The translations under genes were made by a program, and so were the position numbers. From Streptomyces acidicola (GTDB taxonomy: Bacteria > Actinomycetota > Actinomycetes > Streptomycetales > Streptomycetaceae): a stretch of DNA of 51,541 nucleotides. This document shows, one piece after another, positions 16,627 through 25,931 of this stretch. Every line of letters begins with the position of its first letter. Within the stretch, counting starts at the first letter, position 1. The stretch spans positions 1 to 51,541 of the forward strand of contig NZ_VMNX01000039.1 of NCBI RefSeq assembly GCF_009377235.1. The letters are read 5' to 3'. The notes under the pieces were generated by a model. The model did not search any database. It had not been told where the DNA came from and worked only from the letters and a program-made list of their open reading frames with translations.

Positions 16627-16862
16627 CCGGCGAAGGAGCCGGCGCGCACGCCTGGCGCCGCCCGCTCGCCTTTCTCCTGGAGGGTCGCCGTGCCGACCGG
16701 ACCGGCCCTCTGTCGGCCGCGCCGACACCACTCCAGGTGGAACGGGCCCTGCTCTGCAACGCGTACATGAAGGGGGCATCGGGTCTGCACCGACAAGGGG
16801 CTGACGGCATGCGTGAGGCCCGGCGCCAAGTGCTCGCGGCGGGCCCCTCGACCGCTCTCGGG

Positions 16863-18269
16863 TCAGGTGTTGGCGGGAGTCTTCGAAGCGTGATCAGGAG
16901 AGTCGGCCACGCCACCCGATGACTCGGACGTGCCCTCGGCAGCGCCCCCCTCCGTGGCGTCCTCTTCCTCCACGAACGCGATCTCCCCGTCGAGCATCTT
17001 CTTGGCCCGCACCGTGTCGAGCGCTCCCTCCCACTTCGACACCACGAACACGGCGACACAGTTGCCGAGCAGGTTCGTGGCGACGCGCATCGCGTCCATG
17101 ATGCGGTCGACGCCGAGGAGGAGGGCGACGGCGCCGGCGGGGATGGCACCGAGTGCGGAAGCGGTGGCCGAGAGGGCGAGGAAGGCCGAACCAGGGATGC
17201 CCGCCATGCCCTTGCTGGTCAGCATGAGGACCAGGATCACGGTGATCTGCTGGCTCAGGCTGAGGTCCACGCCCACGGACTGCGCGATGAACAGCGTGCC
17301 GATGGAGAGATAGATCGAGGCGCCGTCGAGGTTGAAGGAGTAGCCGGTGGGCAGCACCAGGCCCACGGCGTCGTCGCGGGCGCCCGCCTGGCGCAGCTTC
17401 TGCATCATGCGCGGCATGACGGTCTCACTGGAGGCCGTGCCCAGCGCGAGCAGCATCTCCTCACGCGTATAGCGCACGAACTTCCACAGGTTGAGCCCGG
17501 TGACCAGCTTCAGCGCGACGGCGAGCAGGGCGAGGAAGACCGCGGCGACCGCGTAGCAGAGGATGATGAGCTTGCCGTATGTCTCCATCACCCCGAGGCC
17601 GTACTCGCCGACCAGGTGGACCATCGCGCCGAACACGGCGAGCGGCGCCAGCTTCATCACGAAGCCGACGATCGCGAAGATGATCTCCTGGGCCTGCTCG
17701 ATGGCCGGCAGGATCGCGGGGACCTTGGTGTGACCGAGGTGGAGCAGGGCGGCACCGACGAGGCAGGCCAGTACGAGCACTTGAAGCAGCGAGTTCTCGG
17801 CGAACGCGCCGATCGCGCTCTGCGGCAACGCGTTCAGGACGAACTCGGTGGTCGACGGCAGCGCACCCCCGGCGGTCTTGTCGTCGACCGCCGAGGCGTC
17901 GAGCTTCGACGGATCGACGTTCATGCCGGAGCCGGGGGCGAAGACGTTGGCGGCAATCAGGCCGATGAGCAGCGCGGCCGTGGAGGCGACCTCGAACCAG
18001 ATCAGGGCCTTGAGGCCGATCCGCCCGAAGGCCTTCAGATTTCCGGCCTTGGCGATACCGACGACGACCACGCAGAACACGAGCGGCGAGATCACTGTCT
18101 TGATGAGGCGCACAAAACCGTCGCCGAGCGGCTGGAAGGTCGTGGCCGTGTCCGGCCACAACCTCCCGACGACGATGCCGAGCACCAGGGCGACGGCGAC
18201 CTGGGCGAACAGAGAGGTACGCAGTATGCGTGCGACGCGTCGCGGCAGGGACGGTAGGGACTGCGGCAC
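16863..18269 (-). CDS. dctA: Dicarboxylate:cation symporter (DctA/GltP family)
   Basis: The 468-residue membrane transporter belongs to the dicarboxylate/amino acid:cation symporter family. Landmarks are the serine-rich LGTASSETVMPRMMQKLRQA, the GYSFNLDGASIY substrate/ion site, and SKGMAGIPGSAFLALSATAS, then VDRIMDAMRVATNLLGNCVA. It takes up C4-dicarboxylates or acidic amino acids. The start is GTG 18269, because GGAGGAG lies 5 nt upstream at 18275-18281; ATG codons further out (18299, 18326) overlap or precede that site without one of their own. An acidic tail follows the last helix. Confidence 0.9.
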   Translation of the reverse strand: MPQSLPSLPRRVARILRTSLFAQVAVALVLGIVVGRLWPDTATTFQPLGDGFVRLIKTVISPLVFCVVVVGIAKAGNLKAFGRIGLKALIWFEVASTAALLIGLIAANVFAPGSGMNVDPSKLDASAVDDKTAGGALPSTTEFVLNALPQSAIGAFAENSLLQVLVLACLVGAALLHLGHTKVPAILPAIEQAQEIIFAIVGFVMKLAPLAVFGAMVHLVGEYGLGVMETYGKLIILCYAVAAVFLALLAVALKLVTGLNLWKFVRYTREEMLLALGTASSETVMPRMMQKLRQAGARDDAVGLVLPTGYSFNLDGASIYLSIGTLFIAQSVGVDLSLSQQITVILVLMLTSKGMAGIPGSAFLALSATASALGAIPAGAVALLLGVDRIMDAMRVATNLLGNCVAVFVVSKWEGALDTVRAKKMLDGEIAFVEEEDATEGGAAEGTSESSGGVADSPDHASKTPANT

Positions 18270-18413
18270 GAGTACTCCTCCGGTGTGACTTTCTGGCATG
18301 CGGAAAAGTGCTTCCGCGGCGATCACTATCGAGGAGGTGCCACTCGCGGAGAAGACCCCCGCGTTTCCGCCGTGTAAATCATCGAACAGGCGTCACATCA
18401 CTCGCATTTCATC

Positions 18414-20018
18414 TCAGCAGCCGTACCTGTCCTCCGTCAGCATGCCCTGCACGGTGACCAGAGAACGGCCGTAGCAGCCCCCGGACCCGGACAGCCGGTA
18501 GCGCTCGTTGGTCGTGCCGACCGCATGACGCTGGTCGCGCGGCACGTTCGCCGTATACGTGGCGTCGCCCGTGTAGGTGTCGTCGAGACGGGACCAGGTG
18601 GCGCGCCGCCCGCCGCGCATCTCGGTCGTCGCCGCCCGGTCGCCGAGGGTCAGAACGGTCCGCAGCCGGTCTCCCGCACCAAGGGTCGTCGTGCCGTCCA
18701 TCGTGTATGTCCGGTGCGTCCGCGTCGTTCGTGCCGGCCCGTGCCCCTCCACCGTGACCGTCTCGTTGTCGGTCCAGGTCGCCTTCAGCGCGTCGGGGTT
18801 CTCCCCGTCCGCCCAGGTGTGCACGGAGGTGTTCGTCAGCTCGCGACTCACGGTGGTCGCCACCCGCCCGCGCGAGGTGTTCACGTACCCGGCGACCGTC
18901 AGCCGGTGGCCGCCCTCGGTGTCGAGGCGGTGCTGGGAACCCGGTGTATAGGTCGAGGAGTTGGCGAGGTCACCCGCCCTGACCTTCGTGAGCGCACCAC
19001 TGACGTACTTGCTCTTGGCGTCCTGCCAGACGAGGACGTTGACCGGGGTGCTCCAGCCCGTCTGCCCCTCGGGGACACCGACGACCGAGACCTCCACCCG
19101 GTGCGGGCGGCCGTCGTTGAGGAGCCCTGCGAACGGGGTGAGGTCGTACTCGACGGGTTTGATGTCGAAGGCGCGGGGGCCCGGAACCACGTACCAGAGG
19201 AACGGGTTGGACCAGCCGCCGGTCCACACGGTGGGGAACGGCGCGGCGATGCCCGCCAGTTGACCGTCCACCGAGATCTGCACTTCGCGGTACGGCCCGT
19301 CGTCCGCTTTGCAGGAGTACGGCGCCGGGTCGGGCACCGTCAGGTACCAGTACTCCTCGCAGCCGCCGCCGGAGCCGGTGGCGTACACCTCGGCGACGAT
19401 GCGTTCGCTGTTGCGGGGCGTGGTGAGGGTGCCGTCCTGGAGGGTGAGGACCCGGTCAGGGGTCTTCGTCGCGTCCGGCCCGCCCGCGTAGAAGGTCAGG
19501 GTGACCTTGACGTCGATGATGCCGGTGTACGTGTCGTCGACAACGTTGCCGATGAGCATTTCCACGGGCTGCGTGGTGCGCAGGGTGTCGCTGTAGCGCG
19601 TGATGTCCTTCTCGACGGACCACTCGATGCCGTCGGGCGAGGGCTGCGGCGTCGACGTACGGAAGACCTCGACGCCGCCTATGTGCAGGTAGCCGAGGCG
19701 GTCGTACTGGCGGCCCTTGACCTTGCCGTCGAGGCGGAGGACGACTTTGCTCCAGCGGTCGCCGCATGCGCGCTGGGGCGCGTACTCCCCCTTGTACGGC
19801 GTGAAGTCCTTGAACTGCGCCTCGGCGACGGTGACTTCGCAGGACGTTCCGCCGGGCTTCGTGACCGGCGGTGCGGCGGTGACCGGGTCGTGCCAGTCGG
19901 TGCCGAACTCAGCGGGGATGTCGGCGGAGGAGGCCGACTGCGCGGGGCTCGCTCCGAGGAGGGTGCTCGCCAGGAGGGTCGCTCCGACGAGCATGGACAT
20001 GATGATCCGGCTTCTCAT
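18414..20018 (-). CDS. Secreted PNGase A-like peptide-N-glycosidase
   Basis: The 534-residue protein has a Sec signal (MRSRIIMSMLVGATLLASTL, cut near PAQSA). Its body resembles plant and fungal peptide-N4-(N-acetyl-beta-glucosaminyl)asparagine amidase A: GYLHIGGVEVFRTSTPQPSP, then IEWSVEKDITRYSDTLR, and later WSNPFLWYVVPGPRAFDIK. Such enzymes remove N-glycans from glycoproteins. Here it would act outside the cell, on eukaryotic glycoproteins in soil. Six or more Cys could form disulfides. The call is from characteristic segments rather than catalytic residues, which I cannot place with certainty. Confidence 0.75.
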   Translation of the reverse strand: MRSRIIMSMLVGATLLASTLLGASPAQSASSADIPAEFGTDWHDPVTAAPPVTKPGGTSCEVTVAEAQFKDFTPYKGEYAPQRACGDRWSKVVLRLDGKVKGRQYDRLGYLHIGGVEVFRTSTPQPSPDGIEWSVEKDITRYSDTLRTTQPVEMLIGNVVDDTYTGIIDVKVTLTFYAGGPDATKTPDRVLTLQDGTLTTPRNSERIVAEVYATGSGGGCEEYWYLTVPDPAPYSCKADDGPYREVQISVDGQLAGIAAPFPTVWTGGWSNPFLWYVVPGPRAFDIKPVEYDLTPFAGLLNDGRPHRVEVSVVGVPEGQTGWSTPVNVLVWQDAKSKYVSGALTKVRAGDLANSSTYTPGSQHRLDTEGGHRLTVAGYVNTSRGRVATTVSRELTNTSVHTWADGENPDALKATWTDNETVTVEGHGPARTTRTHRTYTMDGTTTLGAGDRLRTVLTLGDRAATTEMRGGRRATWSRLDDTYTGDATYTANVPRDQRHAVGTTNERYRLSGSGGCYGRSLVTVQGMLTEDRYGC

Positions 20019-20075
20019 GGCCGTGTTCTACGGGGAGTTGGCCCGGACCGCAATGAGCCCTCAGGTCACATGAGC

Positions 20076-20094
20076 ACCCGATGCCCCTTCGGGT
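20076..20094. terminator. Short hairpin after the L,D-transpeptidase-like gene
   Basis: ACCCGA and TCGGGT form a 6-bp stem around a 7-nt loop, 4 nt after the stop of the minus-strand gene at 20098 and before the PNGase gene. Confidence 0.4.
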
Positions 20095-20097
20095 CTC

Positions 20098-20859
20098 TCA
20101 TGCCTTCAGCTCCGCCCTGTCCCCCATCACGATCACGGGGTGCTGGGCCGGGTCGAGGGTCCGCAGCAGGTACTCCATGCCCGGCTTGGACAGGCTCACG
20201 CAGGCGGACGTTCCGCTGCCGTGGTCCATGTGCAGCCAGATACTGCCGCCCTTCGACTGGCCCTGGGGGCGGGTGGGGTCGTTCGGCGAGGTGCCCTTGA
20301 CTCGGTTGTAGTCGATGGCGATGACGTAGTCGAAGTCGTGCCAGTGCGACTTGGCCCAGTAGCGCGGCGCCTGGAAGGACGCGGACCGCGTGTACGGGAG
20401 CTTGGCGCCGGGGTCGGCGAGGACTCCGCCCGCGTCGCTGAGCGAGAACACGCCGACGGGGCTGCGCTTGTCGCCCTCGCGGTGGTTCGCGGTCCAGCCC
20501 CTCTTACCGTTGTGACCCTGCCAGCTGCGGGTCTTGTCCCAGGTGGAGCCGCTCTTCGTGTAGAGCACGATCGTGGCGTCGGCATCGTCCTTGCCCTCGC
20601 CGTAGACGGCCACCACCTGGCGGGAGTTGGCCGGTATCTGCTTCTGCAAGCGGTCACTGACGTCCGGGATGCTCTTGAGGTCGGTGGTGCGCGCCTTGGC
20701 CTGCGCGGCCTTGCCTCTTGGGCCCGTGTCCGCCTTGGCTCCGCCGTCCCCGCCCGAACCGCCGCATGCCGCCAGGGACATCACCATCACGCCGCAGACC
20801 ACTGCCGCGACCCGCGTGCGCATCGCGCCGCTCGCACCGCCTGTTCCCATGCCGTCCAT
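20098..20859 (-). CDS. L,D-transpeptidase-like lipoprotein (YkuD-related)
   Basis: The 253-residue protein has a lipoprotein signal: MRTRVAAVVCGVMVMSLAAC, with lipobox LAAC, after a short N-terminal extension. The C-terminal half has HMDHGSGTSACVSLSKPGME, which contains the His...Ser-Ala-Cys arrangement of the YkuD catalytic site, following a TPVGVFSLSD-like segment (KRSPVGVFSLSDAGG). It may cross-link or modify peptidoglycan, but similar secreted proteins of this shape lack proven activity. Starts at 20859, 20850 and 20823 are all possible; the last puts the signal peptide at the very N-terminus. Confidence 0.7.
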   Translation of the reverse strand: MDGMGTGGASGAMRTRVAAVVCGVMVMSLAACGGSGGDGGAKADTGPRGKAAQAKARTTDLKSIPDVSDRLQKQIPANSRQVVAVYGEGKDDADATIVLYTKSGSTWDKTRSWQGHNGKRGWTANHREGDKRSPVGVFSLSDAGGVLADPGAKLPYTRSASFQAPRYWAKSHWHDFDYVIAIDYNRVKGTSPNDPTRPQGQSKGGSIWLHMDHGSGTSACVSLSKPGMEYLLRTLDPAQHPVIVMGDRAELKA

Positions 20860-21108
20860 GGTCGCACCACCCAGCGGACGTCTGCCCGCATCCCCCGGCC
20901 TTCCTACCCATATGCGGGCGGGCGGGCCGGAACTTTGCCTCGCGGAGGAAAATCGTTTGCCTCCGACCACGTAATGACGCGAGCCTTTCACGGTTTGTTG
21001 TCGGCCTGCGCTGCCGGCGGCCACCGCTCGTCATGGTCGGTGGCCCGGGTCCGCGCGGGCGCCTCCCCCCTCACTCCCACCCCCACCTGACTAGAGCCAC
21101 TGGACGTC

Positions 21109-22968
21109 ATGCAGATTCAAGACCTTCCGTATCCCGACCCGGGTGTGCCCGACGCGCGCTCGGGACCCCGATTCCTGCGGTGGCTCTTCCGGAACCAGCT
21201 CGGTGGGCAGTTCAAGGCCCTCGCCTGGGGGCTCCTGCACTTCCTGGCCGTGAGCGGGCTGCCGTTCTGTGTCGGCCTCGCCGTGCAGGCCGTGGTCGAC
21301 GGCTCCGGTACCCGGCTGGCGCAGACCGGCGGGCTGATGGTTCTCTGCGCTGCGGGAATCGCCCTGGGCGACACGTTCCTGCACCGGTCCGCCGTCACCA
21401 ACTGGATCACCGCTGCCGCCCGCGTACAGCAATTGCTCGCCCGCAAGACGGCCCTGCTGGGCTCGGCACTGACACGACGGGTGGCCGCGGGTGAGGTCGT
21501 CGCGGTCTCCACGGGGGACGTCGAGAAGATCGGCTGGTTCGTGGAGGCCGTGTCACGGTTCACCGCGGCCGCGCTCACCGTGGTGCTGGTCTGCGTCGGC
21601 CTGATCGTCTACCAGCCGGCGCTCGGCATCGTCGTCGCCGTGGGCGTCCCGGCCCTCGCGCTCACCGTGCTGCCGCTGCTGCCCAAGGCGACCCGGCGCG
21701 CCGACCACCAGCGCGAGAAGGCGGGCCGCGCCACCGAACTGGCCTCGGACACGGTCGCGGGTCTACGGGTACTGCGCGGCATCGGCGGCGAAGAGCTGTT
21801 CCTGGAACGCTACCGCCGGGCCTCGCAGGAGGTCCGCCACGCGGCCGTGCGCAGCGCCCGCATGTGGGCCCTCATCTCCGCGATTCAGGTGCTGATGCCC
21901 GGTCTGCTGATGATCGCGGTCGTCTGGTACGGCGTGCACTTGGCCCGCGAGGGCCGGATCACCGTAGGTGAACTCGTCACCGTGTACAGCTCGGTCATGC
22001 TGCTGACGTATCCGCTGAGGCATTTCGAGGAGATCGCGATGGCGTACTCCTTCTCACGGCCGTCCGCCAAACGGGCCGCCCGGGTGTTGTCGCTCAAGCG
22101 CGCCACGGACACCGACGGGTCGCGGGAGGCCCTCGTACCGTCCGGCGACCTGTACGACCCCGTGACCGGGCTCCTCGCCCCCGTCGGCCGGCTCACCGCG
22201 GTGGTGTGCGGTGACCCGGACGCGGCGGGGCTGCTGGCGGAGCGGCTGGGCGGGCATCCGGCCGAGGAGAGCACGTCAGTCCTGCTGGGCGGCGTACCGC
22301 TCGACGAACTGCCGCTCTCGCACGCCCGTACGGCCGTCCTGGTCCAGGACAAGGACCCGGTGCTGCTGTCCGGTTCGCTGCGCGAGCTGCTCGACGTGCC
22401 CGCCTCGGGCGAGGTGAGCGCCGACAAGGCGCTGGCCGCAGCGCAGTGCGGAGACGTCCTGGACGCGCTCGCCCAGGGGTCGATGGATGCCGAGGACCCG
22501 CTGGACACGCGGATCACCGAGCGTGGCCGGTCCCTGTCCGGCGGCCAGCGGCAGCGGCTCGCGCTGGCTCGGTCACTGATCACGGACCCGGAAGTGCTCG
22601 TCCTGGACGAGCCGACGTCCGCCGTCGACTCGCACACCGAGGCCCGGATCGCCGAGGGCGTCCGGTCGCTGCGCGCGGGCCGTACGACGGTCGTGTTCAC
22701 GTCCTCTCCGCTGCTTCTGGACCGTGCCGACCGGGTCGTGCTGGTGCACGACGGAGAGGTCCTGGCCGTCGGCGTGCACCGCGAGCTGGTGCGCAGCGAC
22801 TCCCGGTACCGGGCGGTCGTGACCCGCGAGACCGATGACGAGGCCGCGCTGCGCGAGGCCGTGGACAAGGAGCGGGCGGCGGAAGCCGTCCCGCACGGCG
22901 AGGAAACCGCCGCCGTACACGGCCCTGCTGCGCGCGGCGTACTGGAAGAGATCGAGGAGTCAGCATGA
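21109..22968 (+). CDS. ABC exporter half A, degenerate Walker A
   Basis: The 619-residue half-transporter has an exporter membrane domain (about 30-310) and an ATPase domain. The usual GxxGxGKS/T is replaced near 366-374 by VCGDPDAAG, with no Lys or Ser, so this half cannot bind ATP normally. The signature LSGGQRQR (476-483) and Walker B VLVLDEPTSAVD are intact, and the H-loop His is lost (VVFTSSPLLL). These losses fit one half of a heterodimer whose other half is the next gene, whose ATG lies inside the end of this one. Substrate unknown. Confidence 0.9.
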   Translation: MQIQDLPYPDPGVPDARSGPRFLRWLFRNQLGGQFKALAWGLLHFLAVSGLPFCVGLAVQAVVDGSGTRLAQTGGLMVLCAAGIALGDTFLHRSAVTNWITAAARVQQLLARKTALLGSALTRRVAAGEVVAVSTGDVEKIGWFVEAVSRFTAAALTVVLVCVGLIVYQPALGIVVAVGVPALALTVLPLLPKATRRADHQREKAGRATELASDTVAGLRVLRGIGGEELFLERYRRASQEVRHAAVRSARMWALISAIQVLMPGLLMIAVVWYGVHLAREGRITVGELVTVYSSVMLLTYPLRHFEEIAMAYSFSRPSAKRAARVLSLKRATDTDGSREALVPSGDLYDPVTGLLAPVGRLTAVVCGDPDAAGLLAERLGGHPAEESTSVLLGGVPLDELPLSHARTAVLVQDKDPVLLSGSLRELLDVPASGEVSADKALAAAQCGDVLDALAQGSMDAEDPLDTRITERGRSLSGGQRQRLALARSLITDPEVLVLDEPTSAVDSHTEARIAEGVRSLRAGRTTVVFTSSPLLLDRADRVVLVHDGEVLAVGVHRELVRSDSRYRAVVTRETDDEAALREAVDKERAAEAVPHGEETAAVHGPAARGVLEEIEESA

Positions 22969-24746
22969 TCGGCGTGGCGCCACCGGCGTACGACCCGGCC
23001 GCCCCGACCACGGCGAGCACCCTGCCCGTGGGCGCGCCCGCGACCGTACGCGCCTATGTGACCGAGCTGTTCCGCCGGCACCGGCGTGCCTTCGTCCTGC
23101 TCGTCACCGTGAACACGGTCGCCGTGGTGGCCTCGATGGCGGGGCCGTGGCTGCTCGGCGGGCTCGTCGAGCGTGTCTCCGACGGTGCCCGTGAGCTGCA
23201 CCTGGAGCTCACGGCCGGGCTGTTCCTCGCCGCCCTCGTCGTCCAGGCCGTGTTCGTGCAGCAGGTGCGGCTGCGCGGGGCCATGCTGGGCGAGCGGATG
23301 CTGGCCGATCTGCGCGAGGACTTCCTCGTACGGTCGGTGGGGCTGCCGCCGGGCGTGCTGGAGCGGGCGGGGACGGGTGACCTGCTGTCCCGGATCACCA
23401 CGGACATCGACCGGCTCGCCAACGCGATGCGCGAGGCCGTGCCGCAGCTCGCGATCGGTGTGGTGTGGGCGGGACTGCTGCTCGGTGGGCTCGCCGTGAC
23501 CGCACCGCCGCTTGCGCCCGTCGTGCTGGTGGCCCTGCCGCTGCTGGTGGTGGGCTGTCGCTGGTACTTCAAGCGGGCGCCCTCCGCCTACCGGTCGGAG
23601 GCCGCCGGGTACGCCGCCGTCGCCGCCGTCCTCGCGGAGACCGTGGACGCCGGCCGCACCGTCGAGGCGCACCGGCTCGGCGAGCGCCGCATCGCGCTGT
23701 CGGAGCGCCGCATCCAGGAGTGGACGGCGTGGGAGCGCTACACGCTCTGGCTGCGTTCGGTGCTCTTCCCCGTCATCAACATCACGCATGTCACGGTCCT
23801 CGGCTCGGTCCTGATGATCGGCGGTGTGTTCGTACTGCAGGGGTGGATCGGGATCGGCCAGCTCACGACGGGCGCGCTCATCGCACAGATGCTCGTCGAC
23901 CCGGTGGGCCTGATCCTGCGCTGGTACGACGAGCTGCAGGTCGCGCAGGTGTCACTGGCCCGGCTGGTGGGCGTGCGCGACATCGAGCCGGACGCCGGTG
24001 ACGCTTCCGTCACCCCCGACGGGCGCCACGTGCACGCCGACAAGGTCCACTTCGGTTACCGCGCGGACGTCGACGTCCTGCGCAAGGTCTCCTTGGAGGT
24101 CGCCCCGGGCACCCGGCTCGCCCTGGTCGGCCCGTCCGGCGCGGGCAAGTCCACCCTGGGCAGGCTGCTCGCCGGGATCTACGCGCCCCGGAACGGCCGC
24201 ATCACCCTCGGCGGCGCCGAACTGTCCCGCATGCCGGCCGAGGACATCCGCTCCCACGTGGCCCTCGTCAACCAGGAACACCACGTCTTCGTGGGCTCCC
24301 TGCGCGACAACCTCCTGCTGGCCCGCACGGGCGCACAGGACGCCGAGCTCTGGGCAGCCCTCGGCGCGGTCGACGCCGACGGCTGGGCACGCGCCCTGGA
24401 CGAGGGCCTCGACACCGAGGTCGGCTCGGGCGCGCTCACGCTGACCCCCGCGCAGGCCCAGCAGATCGCGCTGGCCCGGCTGGTCCTGGCCGACCCGCAC
24501 ACGCTGGTCCTGGACGAGGCCACCTCGCTCCTCGACCCTCGCGCGGCCCGCCACCTCGAACGCTCCCTCGCCCGCGTCCTCGACGGCCGCACCGTCGTCG
24601 CCATCGCCCACCGCCTGCACACCGCGCACGACGCCGACGTCATCGCCGTCGTCGAGAACGGCCGCATCACCGAGCTGGGCAGCCATGACCAGCTGGTCGC
24701 GGCGGACGGCGCGTACGCGGCGCTGTGGAGGTCCTGGCACGGGTGA
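22965..24746 (+). CDS. ABC exporter half B, degenerate signature
   Basis: The 593-residue partner of the preceding gene overlaps it by 4 nt (ATGA). Walker A GPSGAGKST (389-397), Walker B TLVLDEATSLLD (about 513-524) and H-loop AHRLHT are intact, but the signature reads LTPAQAQQ (493-500) instead of LSGGQ. Combined with half A, one composite ATP site has all motifs (Walker A/B and His from this protein, LSGGQ from the partner) and the other has none. This is the plan of asymmetric heterodimeric exporters such as TM287/288, taken further. Substrate unknown. Confidence 0.9.
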   Translation: MIGVAPPAYDPAAPTTASTLPVGAPATVRAYVTELFRRHRRAFVLLVTVNTVAVVASMAGPWLLGGLVERVSDGARELHLELTAGLFLAALVVQAVFVQQVRLRGAMLGERMLADLREDFLVRSVGLPPGVLERAGTGDLLSRITTDIDRLANAMREAVPQLAIGVVWAGLLLGGLAVTAPPLAPVVLVALPLLVVGCRWYFKRAPSAYRSEAAGYAAVAAVLAETVDAGRTVEAHRLGERRIALSERRIQEWTAWERYTLWLRSVLFPVINITHVTVLGSVLMIGGVFVLQGWIGIGQLTTGALIAQMLVDPVGLILRWYDELQVAQVSLARLVGVRDIEPDAGDASVTPDGRHVHADKVHFGYRADVDVLRKVSLEVAPGTRLALVGPSGAGKSTLGRLLAGIYAPRNGRITLGGAELSRMPAEDIRSHVALVNQEHHVFVGSLRDNLLLARTGAQDAELWAALGAVDADGWARALDEGLDTEVGSGALTLTPAQAQQIALARLVLADPHTLVLDEATSLLDPRAARHLERSLARVLDGRTVVAIAHRLHTAHDADVIAVVENGRITELGSHDQLVAADGAYAALWRSWHG

Positions 24747-25022
24747 CGGGACTGTGACGGGACCGGAGCACGGCATCGGAGTCGGTGCCGTGCCCGCCGG
24801 GCGGGCAGGCGAGTCGGAGCGGGACGCACGCGGTCCGTGCGGGTCGGCGGGCGGGCGCGTGCCGGGCAGGTGGGCGGGCCGCCGGTCCTGCCGGGCCGGT
24901 GGCGCCCGGCCACCTGCCCGGCACCACCGAAAAGCCGTGGTCGCTGCCGTTGCACGGTGCCGAAGCCGGGTGGAACGCTGGAGAGGTGGCACCGGGCTCC
25001 GCCCCACCGACTGGAGGAAGCC
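24747..25022. other. Intergenic region with two hairpins
   Basis: No gene is seen. A 7-bp hairpin (CACGGCA/TGCCGTG) at 24769-24792 is followed by the long inverted repeat at 24859-24924. GGAGGAA at 25012-25018 belongs to the next gene. Confidence 0.5.
24859..24924. terminator. Long hairpin after the ABC exporter operon
   Basis: GTGCCGGGCAGGTGG (24859-24873) and CCACCTGCCCGGCAC (24910-24924) are a perfect 15-bp inverted repeat around 36 nt of very GC-rich loop that can itself fold. It lacks a U-tract. Its position after the exporter pair suits a terminator or an mRNA-stabilising 3' structure. Confidence 0.6.
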
Positions 25023-25493
25023 GTGGACAACACCGAGGGATGGGGGGACGACGTCTACCAGCCCGACGCATCCGACATTCAGGAAGACTCCGGGTTGCTG
25101 GACTCCGAGGACACTCTGGAGTCGGACGGGGTCGCCGATCCGCTCGATCGGGGCTGGTCACCGCCGGAGCGGCCGTGGGCGGTGGAACGTATCGGTGTGA
25201 CCGCCGCCGAACGTCAACAGGGCGAGACTCTGGAGCAGCGGCTCTCGGAAGAACAGCCGGACATCCGAACCCCCGACGGGGACGACATCGGCGACTGCCA
25301 GGGCACCGACGGCGAACCTCTGGACAACGAGGTGGGGGACGTCCGCTCCGGCCGTCTCGTCGCCCCCGACGAGGGCGCGCACGAGGACGAGGAGAGCGGG
25401 CTGGTCGCCACCGATGTGGGCATCGACGGTGCGGCGGCGTCGGCCGAGGAGGCCGCGATGCACATCGTCGACGAGGAAAACCCGTCCGGCTGA
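25023..25493 (+). CDS. DUF5709 family protein
   Basis: The acidic 156-residue protein begins [17 protein letters not shown] and carries [40 protein letters not shown] and [19 protein letters not shown], the conserved blocks of an actinobacterial protein family of unknown function (DUF5709). No signal peptide or membrane segment is present. The GTG start at 25023 has GGAGGAA 5 nt upstream. It lies 25 nt before rpmE2, and the two could share a transcript. Confidence 0.85.
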   Translation: MDNTEGWGDDVYQPDASDIQEDSGLLDSEDTLESDGVADPLDRGWSPPERPWAVERIGVTAAERQQGETLEQRLSEEQPDIRTPDGDDIGDCQGTDGEPLDNEVGDVRSGRLVAPDEGAHEDEESGLVATDVGIDGAAASAEEAAMHIVDEENPSG

Positions 25494-25518
25494 CGCCGCC
25501 CTCCCACGAAGGAGCACC

Positions 25519-25773
25519 ATGCAGCAGGACAAGCACCCCGACTACCGCCCCGTGGTCTTCCGCGACCGCGCCGCCGGATACGCCTTCCTCACCCGGTCGA
25601 CCGCCACCAGCGATCAGACCATCGAGTGGGACGACGGCGAGACGTACCCGGTCGTGGATGTCGAGATCTCCTCGGAGAGCCACCCCTTCTACACGGGCAA
25701 GGCACGGACCGTGGACTCGGAGGGCCGGGTCGCCCGGTTCGAGCGGCGTTACGGGGGTGGTGGCACGGCCTGA
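25519..25773 (+). CDS. rpmE2: Type B ribosomal protein L31 (zinc-independent)
   Basis: An 84-residue L31 with [20 protein letters not shown], then [20 protein letters not shown] and [11 protein letters not shown], as in type B L31. It has no Cys, so it is the zinc-free form that replaces type A L31 when zinc is scarce. AAGGAG lies 6 nt before ATG 25519. Streptomyces copies are usually repressed by Zur, but I see no clear Zur box in the short gap before this copy. Confidence 0.93.
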   Translation: MQQDKHPDYRPVVFRDRAAGYAFLTRSTATSDQTIEWDDGETYPVVDVEISSESHPFYTGKARTVDSEGRVARFERRYGGGGTA

Positions 25774-25931
25774 GACGGCCCGGGGCCCGGGCTGGGGCCC
25801 AGGCCTTCGGGTGCCCGGCGGTCACGCTGGAGCCGGCGGGCCCGGGAGTGAGTCCGGGGCGCCCCGGCCGTGCCGCGTCCCGTCGGTCCGTACCGCCCGC
25901 TCGTGCCCCTCACTCAGATGAGTTTCAGCGC

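Noticed and set aside
21885..23789. A 634-codon minus frame across the ABC exporter pair
   Set aside because: Antisense shadow of two well-supported transporter genes.
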